The notes under the pieces are model-generated. The model was not told where the DNA came from, did no database searches, and saw only the letters and a list, made by a program, of their open reading frames with translations. Source: Coffea arabica (Eukaryota > Streptophyta > Magnoliopsida > Gentianales > Rubiaceae). From it: DNA of 64,000 bases. The stretch is taken from positions 12,842,501 through 12,906,500 of the forward strand of contig NC_092323.1 of NCBI RefSeq assembly GCF_036785885.1, read 5' to 3'. Shown piece by piece: positions 14,295 through 24,112 of the stretch. The position numbers and the translations under genes were made by a program. Within the stretch, counting starts at the first letter, position 1, and every line of letters begins with the position of its first letter.

Positions 14295-15764
14295 GGTGGC
14301 GTTTGGTTCGCACATCGGTATCGGATTCGGATTCGGAATCGGATATCTTGGGTTTGGAATGAGATCATTCATTCCAATACATTTGTTTGGTTCAAATACC
14401 TGAAATGTGTATCATTACTATAGTTGATGTTTGGTTCGTCGACTCTTTTGGAATGGAATATAATAAATATATTATAAATCCCATTGTAAATGATAGTTAT
14501 TGGCTCTTTGTAAATGGGATATAAGAAATCTTCACTAATTAAATATATTAATATAAATGTATTAGTAAATTTAGTCTAACTAATTAATAGTTTCTATTAG
14601 TAAACATGTATAATTATTAATATAATTGATAATATTAATTATATTACATAAATTAATATACATTATATAATACATATAAATAATAATATTATTATTATAA
14701 GTTTGTAACTAATTAAATTAAATATTAAATATATAATTAAATATAAATATACAAATGTTATAATTTAAATATATAATTATATAATATATACAAATATTAA
14801 TTATAATAATATTTTATATAAATATAATATATATTACATATTAAATATAGTTATTATTATATATTATTATATTTAAAATAATTATTATTATAATTATATA
14901 ACTTATTAATATTAAATACATGTATATATTATAATTATATGCACATATAATATACATTTATAAATATACATATATATTATAAATATAATATTATATAATA
15001 ATAATAAATTTATAATATATATTATATAAGTATAATTATATTTAACTAAATAATTATAATATATAATTATATAATACAATAACATCATTATTATAAGTTT
15101 GTAACTAATTAAATTAAATATTATATATATAATTAATTATAATTATACAAACTCTATAAAATAAATACATAATTATAATTATATAATATATAAATATTAA
15201 TTGTACTCATATTTTATATAAGTATAATGCATATTAATATTAGATATAGTAATTATTATATATTATTGTATTTAAAATAATAAATATAATTATATAATTT
15301 ATTAATATTATATACATGTGTATATTATAATCATATGCACATATAATATGCATTTATAAATATACATATATATTATAAATATATTATTATATAATATTAA
15401 TAAATTTATAATATATATTATATGAATATAATTATATTTAACTAAATAATTATAATATATATTTATATAATGTACTAATATTATAATTATAATATATTAT
15501 ATATATGTATATATTATAATATATAATATGTATAATATATATAAATATTAATTATATCATTGTATAATTATAATATGTAATTGGATTTGTTTCTTGGAAT
15601 CAAACTTGGGAATCGGACAAAACCCACCAAAATACTTGGGAATGGAGAAACACCAAATTTTTAGAAATCATTCCAAAATTTCAATTCCCATTCCAGTGAA
15701 CCAAACACCATTTATGGAGTTCATTCCATTCCCCGAATCCGATACCCTCTTACCAAACGCCCCC
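14295..15764. mobile_element. Foldback MITE, PIF/Harbinger-like, with AT-rich core
   Basis: The left end GGTGGCGTTTGGTTCG pairs with a right end whose complement is GGGGGCGTTTGGTAAG, and both continue into GGTATCGGATTCGG. Flanking TTA (14292-14294 and 15765-15767) fits the 3-bp target duplication of the Harbinger superfamily. The core (about 14560-15570) is almost pure A+T and contains a roughly 400-bp segment duplicated in tandem (about 14690-15080 and 15085-15480). No transposase frame is present, so it is non-autonomous. Confidence 0.65.
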
Positions 15765-15984
15765 TTAGTCCTTTTAACTTAAAATTAGTAGTCAATTTCA
15801 TCCTTTTGCAATTTTGAAAATTAGTAGTCAACACCATGAAAAGTTGAAAGACTAAAAACATCTATATAAAAAATGAAGGATGAAATTGGTTTAAATAAAA
15901 AAGTTTGAGGATTAAATTGGTCATTTATCTCAATAAATAATTCTAAAGAAAAAAAAAGAAACCAGCACGTTGAATTGAGCCTTT

Positions 15985-16310
15985 CAATTGTTTGTTTGGA
16001 CTGTGATTTTTTGAAGAAAAATTTTTACATTTTTTGTCGACATATTTCTCAATTATTTTTTTTTGTCTTATATATATTAAACTATTACGATATATTTTTT
16101 AACAAAATGTTCTAATCCGTTTGAATTAGCTGTTTTTTTGGAATGTTCTTGAAAAATTTTACTGTAATAGAGTTTTTAAAATATAGAGTTTTTAAAATAT
16201 ATTTTGAAATATTTTTTAAAAATTTAAAAAATTTTATACTACTTTTTAGCATATTTTTTAAAAATTTTTATAATATTTAAAAAATGAGTTTTTGAAAAAT
16301 TGATGGATCC
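15985..16310. repeat. AT-rich MITE-like remnant
   Basis: Stretches such as GTTTGGACTGTGATTTTTTG and TTTGAATTAGCTGTTTTTTT, plus runs of AAAATTTTTAAA, match the style of other AT-rich foldback repeats in this window (21787-27122 and 53396-53998). Ends could not be fixed. No gene is present. Confidence 0.4.
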
Positions 16311-16555
16311 AAAATGAGCCACAATTTAAACAAGATATTTTCTCCATTAAATCACGATGATTTCAAGTTGCAAAAATTTCATTCGGCGGGGCATGCCAAC
16401 CTCATATAATCCCACCGTGCATCACGCGGCGTTCATCTCCCAGTCTCTTTCTAACTGTGTCCCAATTGCTTAAAAGCTACAGGACAAGGATTAGGTCCCG
16501 GCACTTATGGATCATTGATGCAAAAGCCAAATCAAGAAAATGCAGTTAAAACTTA

Positions 16556-16581
16556 GGGTGAAGTCCGGAATTTGGAGTCCG
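16556..16581 (+). promoter_or_regulatory. Shared promoter motif, small-protein gene copy 2
   Basis: It carries the exact 20-base block seen before copy 1, embedded in a longer match beginning GTTAAAACTTA. A TATA-like TTTATAAT lies at about 16589. The downstream leader exon (to 16784) also matches copy 1, including CCGTTCATTTCAAA. Confidence 0.55.
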
Positions 16582-16904
16582 CTGAGAAGTTTATAATAGC
16601 TCCGTACCGATTGCGGCTACATGTCTGCATATAGTTGGATGATCCTTTTCCCCGCTGGCTCCCTTACTGTTCTCTCATAACAGTTTCTGCCCAGAAGAGC
16701 AACCGTGTCGATTCAAACCTGTCTCTCTAAACTTGCACTCCGTTCATTTCAAAGACTGTCGTTACCTACACCTGGCCCTTGCAGGTATGATTCCTTTCTA
16801 AACTCAATGGACGTCACAATTAATATTTAGTTGTACAACTTACTACTTAGATTCGTTTGGAAAAAAAAAAACTACCACTTAGATATGCTTGATCAAATTT
16901 TGGC

Positions 16905-17300
16905 CACGTTTGTCCAATGGATGTTTTTGGATATTTATTTAAAATTTTATCTAGCTTATTGTAAAAAAATTTTTAAAAAATTTTAAGTTATAAAACTTTT
17001 TTTCTTTTCTTTTCTCTCATTTTTCTTCTCCCTCACCTCACAATTCACCCAGCAGATGTTCCGGCATTGACAGCAGCAGCGACAGTTTCTTTTTCCTTTT
17101 TCATAGAAGTTTTAGAAAAAAATTTTTAAATCATAAAACCTTTTTTCTTTTCTTTTCTTTTCTCTCCTCTCCTTCTCCTTCACCGAGCAAAGCTTCCGAC
17201 GCTGACAATGGCAGCGACAATTTTTTTTTCCCTTTTCTCCTCTCCCCCTTTCCTCCCCCCTTGCCTGTTACCTCTCTCCCCTTGCGTTTTAAACAAGAGA
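16905..17300. repeat. Insertion in the leader intron of copy 2
   Basis: Compared with the compact 249-bp intron of copy 1, copy 2 gains sequence after GATCAAATTTT. The insert has two related halves (about 16985-17090 and 17135-17230), each with pyrimidine runs followed by a TTCCGxCxxTGACA block. It resembles a MITE with an internal duplication. A minus-strand open frame at 17131-17331 is low-complexity and not a gene. Confidence 0.45.
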
Positions 17301-17324
17301 GTTTATAGTAACGTACTGACAATT

Positions 17325-17580
17325 TATCCACTGGGCCAATGGCTCAGTGGCCATCAGGAGAGGTACTGACAATTTATCCACTGGGCCAATGGCTCAGTGG
17401 CCATCAGGAGAGGCTTAAGTCTCTCCTTGGGTTGTAGGTGAGGGTTCAAATCTCACCTGCAGTGAAAAAAATCTAAGGGTTGTGCCATAACACTTCTTTG
17501 ATTTAGTTGGGTCTGTATACCCACTAACCCCCTGTCACAGCCTCCTTAGGCTCCCCTCCCTCCTAGATTAGGATAGAGTA
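17325..17580 (+). mobile_element. tRNA-derived SINE with 15-bp target duplication
   Basis: A perfect AACGTACTGACAATT flanks the element at 17310-17324 and 17581-17595. The body has a box A-like TGGCTCAGTGG and a box B-like GGGTTCAAATC, the internal RNA polymerase III promoter. The empty site survives in the copy 1 intron near 13655 (TAATGACAATTCG). The first 50 bases, with part of the left target duplication, are tandemly repeated (17313-17362 and 17363-17412), so that duplication came after insertion. Confidence 0.8.
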
Positions 17581-18016
17581 AACGTACTGACAATTCATTA
17601 ACTTTTAATTTTCTTATCATTTTTTGTACCTGCTATCCAATCCTCATCTTTCCCTTCGCTCCTAAATTTCAACAAATAAAAAATGAAAAATTCACGCCAT
17701 TCTTTATTGAGACGGCCGACAACAAACTATGCATATCAAGAGTGCACTTGAATTTAAAGCTCAAAACAATATGAATTCTCTACATTCTTTCTTAGCTAGC
17801 CAATTGCGTTTGGATGAGAATTAGTAATGATTTCGAGATGAGCTTGAATCTTCGTACAAGTTTCATTTCTCCTAACAATCAACCATGGCCGTGTTATCTC
17901 CACATTCATAATAATTTTTTTTTCAGTACAGTTATGTTTTGTTGTATTAGTTACTTATATAAAGTGGTGTTTATTAACGATTAGGTAAAGAAGCCGATCA
18001 AGCATTTTGAAACATC

Positions 18017-18181
18017 ATGCCTCGGCTTTGGCAAATTGTATTGAAAATAATTCTAACAACCCCAGCTTTGGCACTTAGAAAAGCGTCGAGACGATTTCAG
18101 CGGATGATTATCCAATATGAGATGGAAGGCCTGGCTCCCGAGTATGTGCTGCCAGAAAAGCTTTACAAGTTCTATTCATGA
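18017..18181 (+). CDS. Unrecognised small protein, 54 residues (family copy 2)
   Basis: The frame starts MPRLWQIVLKIILTTPALAL, then RKASRR, and ends YEMEGLAPEYVLPEKL followed by YKFYS. It aligns with copy 1 without gaps. A leader intron is inferred at 16785-17984; at 1,200 bp it is about five times longer than in copy 1 because of the repeat at 16905, the SINE and further sequence. Both splice junctions (GCAG|GTATGA and GATTAG|GTAAAG) are kept. By hand count 16 codons differ by replacement and 3 by silent change versus copy 1; replacements crowd the N-terminal two thirds. Its 3' flank is split by the Helitron starting at 18206, 25 bases after the stop. Confidence 0.7.
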   Translation: MPRLWQIVLKIILTTPALALRKASRRFQRMIIQYEMEGLAPEYVLPEKLYKFYS

Positions 18182-18260
18182 AATATAAGTCAATAGAAAT
18201 CCTAATCTTACATATAGAAAGAGGGAGTTTAGTTTAGCGATAATGGTTTTGGTCCCCTAT

Positions 18261-18752
18261 GGACAATTTTATGAATTCAATTGTGTATGCTATTGGTCAA
18301 GGTTAGTTTCAACTCTGATAATGTGAGACATAATATGGTCCAAATATTTTTTGTGACTATGTTTACCTTATAAGTCAATTATACCTTTTGTTTCTACTAC
18401 ACTCTGTACTGATTGGGATGATATTGAGTGGGTGGACAATTTGTGAATTCAATTGTGTATGCTATTGGTCAAGGTTAATTTCAACTCTGATAATGTGAGA
18501 CATAATATGGTCCAAATATTTTTTGTGACTACGTTAACCTTATAAGTCAATTATACCTTTTGTTTCTTCTACACTCTGTACTGATTGGGATGATATTGAG
18601 TGGATGGACAATTTTGTGAATTCAATTGTTCAACTCTGATCATGTGAGACAGAATATGGTCCAAATATTTTTTGTGACTACGTTAACCTTATAAGTCAAT
18701 TATACCTTTTGTTTCTTCTATAATCTGTACTTATTGGGATGATATTTGAGTC
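18261..18752 (+). repeat. Tandem repeat, about 172-bp unit, 2.9 copies
   Basis: Units begin GGACAATTT at 18261, 18434 and 18606 (173 bp, 172 bp and a shorter third). They share GGTCAAGGTTA, GTGAGACATAATATGGTCC and GGGATGATATT. The third copy lacks about 25 bases near its start. It lies within the Helitron. Confidence 0.85.
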
Positions 18753-18951
18753 TTTGATAATTATATACTAAGTTGAATCTAGGCTCTCTTTCTGGTATGT
18801 GTTATCCAAGTTGGCTGCCCATAGTTATGTTAGTGGGCCAAAATTTGGGTAGACTCGATTTTCAAAAATTCAATAGTCTAAATTGTGCCACACAACTTCA
18901 TCAAATATCATCCCAATAAGTACAGATTATAGAAGAAACAAAAGGTATAAT
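18699..18951. repeat. Perfect 51-bp inverted repeat
   Basis: Bases 18699-18749, the end of the third tandem unit, are the exact reverse complement of 18901-18951, with a spacer of about 150 bp. Part of the spacer (about 18825-18895) has a diverged inverted partner outside the right arm (about 18962-19025), giving an interleaved A-B-A'-B' order. Confidence 0.85.
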
Positions 18952-19898
18952 CATCAAATAATGTAGCACAATTTGAATCATTGAGTTTTTAAAAACCAGG
19001 TCTATCCAAATGTGAGCCCATACAACGTACTTTTACCTTCATCTTGTAATTATTTAGTTCTCCCAAGAAAAACTTATTCTCTTAACTCAAATCTCTCTAA
19101 ATACATAACCAATTAATAAATGCATAAAAGCTCCAAGTTTCAAGTTAATTTTCCTCAATCCTTTGGATTTAAACCTCCAATGGTGTGCTTAAACCTAATA
19201 TTTTTTACAACTGTTTAATAGTTGCATGAAGTAATATAGATGGTTGAATTGATTTTTTGTATTAAATTAAAAGTTTAGCATAGAAAAGTCAGTGCTTTGA
19301 ATATCTTAGTGATTAATTATAAAAAAAATGGATCTTATCATTAGTTACATATATAAATTGAACTTATATTCCTTAGTTTCCCAAAAAAAAAAGAAAAAAG
19401 AAAAAAAAGAGACTTATACTCTTTAGAATAGCTGCATAAGTGCAATAATTTAGTTTCATAAATTGTACTATTTAATATGTAGCTATGTTTGATTGATGAA
19501 TAGATTTAATACTTGAAGTTGCACTACTTTAATATTGCTAAATCAATGATCATTAATCTTAATTGCTTTCAATTCAAAATTAAATTACATTAATCGAAAT
19601 GGGATATGCACAAGTTTGGTGTATGTTTGTATATCGCTAAAAAGTTTTAGCTTATTCAAGTCAATTTGTATTGTTAAATTTCTCTTTTCAATGTTCCATT
19701 GGTTTCTCAACTATGAGATTGCATCTCCTGGATGATTGCAACTTGCAATCTGTAATGTGTTAGAAGTAAGTATCTTGCACTCAAATAAACCCTCCAATTT
19801 ATGGATACTTGGGCAGTAAATTACAAGCATCACTAATCGATGAATACTCTTCCATTCTTTATAGGCACAAAAAAAAATTTTTTTATGACTTTCATCTG

Positions 19899-19936
19899 GG
19901 CAACGTCATGTATCGCATGATGCCCCAACAAACTAG
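19899..19936 (+). mobile_element. Internal Helitron-type 3' end
   Basis: GGGCAACGTCATG can pair imperfectly with CATGATGCCC, and CTAG follows with T next, as at a Helitron 3' end. It is similar in layout to the terminus at 21474-21511. About eight bases on, TCCTATCCTATCC after an A could be the 5' end of a second Helitron. Confidence 0.5.
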
Positions 19937-20927
19937 TAATAAAATCCTATCCTATCCTAAATCCTAAAAGAATAAAAGCGGGAATGGAGTTAGGAACAGT
20001 GACTTTCGTCCCTCATTGGCACCTTGGCTGTGTGACCATTTTTGGAATTTCACAGCAAAGGCTGAAGTGATGGTGCGGTGCTGATGAAGGATCGGTCGGC
20101 TGGGATTTGTTATTGTGATAGCATTTTGCTATCCTACCCCTTGGTACCTATTTTGCCTCTTCAAGAGGAATGCCAACACAGTACGAGTTATTGTCTTTTT
20201 CGTCATTTCAGCCCATTAATTACTCGACAATTGGGACTCAGATACTAATGGTGCGGCCCTCTCCAAAAAAGAAAAAAATACTAATGACGTGGGGCAGTGG
20301 TGCTTTGTTGGTTGTCAGGCTCCTTCTGCTCGATTTAATCATGGTTCAAATTCCTACACATCACCAATAATCATAAAAGAAATAGAGCGGTGTTTCAGCA
20401 TTTGGCCATTGTCTTCTGCTGCGGAATTCCATCAATGGGCTGTGCACTATTCCAATAAATGCAATTGAAATTCCTCCTAAAGTTGCAGAATCAGTTCATA
20501 AAAATTCGATGGTAAACCAATTTTCTGGACATTGCCGACAACAGATTGAAATCCCATGTATCTTTACAATGTGGCAACAATTTTTCAGATTGAAAGGAAA
20601 AATATCTGCAAAACATCTTGATTGAACAGCCATCAATGATAGTTACGAGTGCCCACCTATCTATTATCTTTTCAATATCAGTCTAGTTGCTCAAACTCAA
20701 AGAACCACTGGAATGTCATTTGAGCCATGTTCCTGAAGGCATTGCAAAGATTGGATATCCAATAGGCGTTCCCTACGAATTCAATGGTGCTGGTCACCTT
20801 GCATCCATGGGGAACAACAATAAACCAGCTCACTATAGTAGAGAAAAAGGCCTTTATATTAGTTTCAACTATTGCAGTAAATGATTTCTAAATCACATGT
20901 CCCATCGCTGGTTTGTTTTGGCATAAG

Positions 20928-21285
20928 TAGGGATGTAAATAAATTGAATCGAGTTTCGACGTAATTTTACAAAACTTGAATTTGAGCTCGAGTTCGACGA
21001 GTTCTCAATATAAAACTCAATCTCGTACTCGATTCAAGTTTTAAAAAAATAAAAAAATTTATTTTATTTTTATAATAAAATATTAGGAATATATATATGT
21101 AATTTTACTATTAAAATTATATATATATATATATATATAATCAAGTCGACTGGCAAGCTAACGAATTTGGTAATTTTGAATTTGAGTTCGACTTGATCAG
21201 CTCAATCTCGACTCGATTTTGATCAAACTTGAGCTGAGTTCGAATTCGAACTACTCGCGAGCGACTTAATTCGTTTGCAATCCTA
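20928..21285. mobile_element. hAT-like MITE inside the Helitron
   Basis: The ends TAGGGATGTAAA and TTGCAATCCTA are imperfect inverted repeats. The flanks GGCATAAG and CACATAAA are a decayed 8-bp target duplication (core CATAA). The interior is full of GAGCTCGAG-like words and their degenerate forms, as in the elements at 40802 and 45398. Confidence 0.5.
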
Positions 21286-21511
21286 CACATAAATATATGA
21301 AATAGATGTAAAACTGAATCATTTTGTATCTGAACATCCTTCGATTTTTCCTTTTTCACCACCTATTCTCTCTAATGCTCTCTTTCACTCTAACAAATTC
21401 TATCCAATTCCCAAAATTCTATCCAACAGCTATCATACATATACAAATTGAATACAATAAAAGTACACTGCCTGGGCAACCTCACGCGACGCGCGAGGCC
21501 CTATCAACTAG

Positions 21512-21700
21512 TAACAAATAAAGTCGAGAGAAGAATTTGTTTATTCTTCGTCGCACAACGCTGGAGTTAAATTGTCAGACGTTACCGTGTTACTTTTCTA
21601 AGTACCACAGTGAGGAATCCCGTGATCCACGTTTGGGAGCTACAGGATTTTTTTGGCCCTTTTGGATTTAAAAAGAATTGACTAGTCATTGCAATCCCGT
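21512..21700 (+). other. Displaced 3' flank of small-protein gene copy 2
   Basis: This stretch resembles the 3' region of copy 1 at about 14020-14215, sharing GAAGAATTTGTTT, AATCCCGTGATCC-like words and CATTGCAAT, at very roughly 70% by eye. It directly follows the Helitron 3' end. It therefore reads as the original downstream sequence of copy 2, pushed 3.3 kb away. Confidence 0.6.
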
Positions 21701-22860
21701 GATCCACTTTTCGGATCAGTTTGTATTAGCTGTTTTTTGAGTTATTTTTGAAAAATAATACTGCAGCATTTTGTTTTTGAAATACAAGTTCGTTTGGATT
21801 AGTTATTTTTGGGGTTGTTTTTCAAAAACTATGTGAAAAACTTTTACTGTAGATTTTTTTGGATTATTTTTAGAGGTATTTTTAAAACATATTTTTTGAA
21901 TATTTTTATAATTTATAATTTATATATTTTGTATGCATTTATAATACATTTATATATTTATAAATAAATATATTTATATATTTATATATTTATAAATAAA
22001 TATATTTATATATTTATAAATAAATATATAAATATATTATAAATGTATTATATTATATATAATACATAATATAAATATATTTATAAATGTATAAATGTAT
22101 ATTATTATAAATGATTATATAAATGTATAAATTATAAATTATATTTTTATATTTTTATATAAATATACATTTATGCATTTATAATACATTTATAAATATT
22201 TATAAATAAATATATTTATATATTTATATAAAAATATATAAATGTATCATAAATGTATTATATTATATATAATACATAATATAAATATATTTATAAATGT
22301 ATAAGTGTATATTATTATGAATGTATAAATTATAAATGAATATTATATAAATGTATAAATTAATATATTATAAATATATATTAATATTATGTATATTAAT
22401 ATAAATGTATAAATATATTATATTATATATAATACATAATATAAATGTATATTATAAATATACATAAATATATATATTATGTATAAATTTACATTTATAT
22501 AAATGTATAATATATATAATATATAATATTTATATAAATATATTTTAAATATATTTTAAATAAAATAAAATATTTATAATATGAATAAATAAATAAATAA
22601 ATATTTAATATATATAATATAATTAATATTAATTATAAATATTATAATATTATAAATATGGTGTTTATATAATATTTCAATTTGTAATGTTTATTGTATA
22701 TTTCATTATATAAATATTTATATAATATATAATATAAAATTTTCAATTTGCATAATATACATAATATTGTATATATTTAATATAATATACATAATATACA
22801 TTTATACATTATTACATATTATGTATAGTATATATTATACATAACATTATTATACATTAT

Positions 22861-23867
22861 TGTAAGAGCCCGGTGCAACCCAATGAGTACAAACAAATTC
22901 ACAATGATGCACAAAGATATATCAAATTTAAGCACAATAAAGAAAACTTAATTAAAGAGAAAAGATAAGAAATGCAAACCAAATATCAAACCAATAGCCT
23001 CTTCAATTGATGGCGATGCTAACCAAGATGTACAAGTGAAGGCTCACTCCTTCCTCACCCCAAATACTCTTTGGTTGAGCCAAGGAGTTTTACAACTATT
23101 CTAGTTAACCCTCAACAACCTACACTTGAAAGATCACTCACCCAATTAAGAACTATTTTATACAAATGAGGCAACCTTCACCAAGGTTTTACCACTCCAA
23201 GTGATTGGTTCACCTTCACCAAGGTTTTACTACTCCAAGAGAGTAACCTTCACTTGAGCAACCTCACAACCCAACTTCCCCAACCCCTTATACAACCAAC
23301 AAAGAATCTTTCTACTCAAAAATCTCACTTGTAAGCTTGTATTTTGTGTTGGCAAAAGTCCCTTGTCTTCTTGTGCTTTGGGGTATTTATAGAAGGTGAG
23401 AAATGGCTTCAAAAGACTCTCTAACGGTCAAATATTAAATGCTGTCAAAACTAGCCGTTGGCCTGTCGGACGTCCGAACCACCTGTCGGACGTCCGAACC
23501 CTGCGTTCAAACCACCTGTCGGACGTCCGAATCCTGCGTCCGAACGCCGTCAGAGAGTCATCAAATCTTTGCGAAATTTCTCGGACGTCCGATGAGATCG
23601 ATGTGCGTCCGATGCGTGCGTCCGATCCTTCCGGACGTCCGATGCTTCCTCACGAGCGTCCGACAGAGTTTCCTTCTTGATGTTCTTCATCCTTTCGGAC
23701 GTCCGATAGCTTCCTTTCGGACGTCCCACATGAGTGCCCTGTTTTTGCTTCTTCTTTTGTGCCACAAGAATCTGTTCTAACAAATTGCTCACATAAAAAC
23801 ATTAGCCCAAATCTACATTTTAGTTTGTTAATCATCAAAACCAAGGATTGATCGACCAAGGTCAACA
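22861..23867 (-). repeat. LTR (3' LTR in element orientation)
   Basis: 1,007 bp, TG...CA. It differs from its partner at five sites, all transitions. Seven CGGACGTCC words and several GCGTCCGA half-words lie at about 23463-23730. Confidence 0.93.
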
Positions 23868-23869
23868 AT

Positions 23870-23881
23870 CTCCCCCTTTTT
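23870..23881 (-). other. Polypurine tract
   Basis: On the minus strand this reads AAAAAGGGGGAG, two bases from the 3' LTR, as expected for the plus-strand priming site. Three more AAGGGGGAG-type tracts occur at 23934-23943, 23982-23992 and 24012-24023. Confidence 0.85.
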
Positions 23882-24112
23882 GATGATGACAAACAAAATG
23901 AAGATTTCTTTTATCAAATAAGTTCAAATAAAGCTCCCCCTTAGAAAGTGCCAACATACAAAGAAATTTCAATAAATCCTACTCCCCCTTTTGGCATCAA
24001 TAAAAAACAAACTCCCCCTTTATTTTTCAAATCAAGACCATATTGAATATCAAAATTTTCAATTGTACTTACAACCATATAGCACTTCTTGGATCAAATC
24101 TTCATGATGTAC

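Larger units (their letters stand above)
18206..21511 (+). mobile_element. Helitron insertion (possibly two in tandem)
   Basis: After a host A at 18205 the element starts TCTTACATATAGAAAGAGGG. It ends in a GC-rich hairpin (arms about 21480-21487 and 21491-21498), then TATCAACTAG with host T at 21512. That is the Helitron pattern: insertion between A and T, no target duplication, and a hairpin before CTRR. The host flanks, AATAGAAATCCTAA and TAACAAATAAAGTCGAG, rejoin to match the intact 3' region of copy 1 (about 13990-14060). No Rep/helicase frame is seen, so the element is non-autonomous. A second hairpin plus CTAG at 19899-19936 suggests a tandem pair or a read-through end. Confidence 0.72.

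Noticed and set aside
23463-23730. CRISPR-like spacing of repeated palindromes
   Set aside because: Spacing is irregular, the words lie within an LTR of a plant retroelement, and no Cas gene exists.
23396-23892. Open frames of 72-113 codons on both strands in the LTRs
   Set aside because: They arise from the CGGACGTCC repeats, appear identically in both LTRs and have no protein family.
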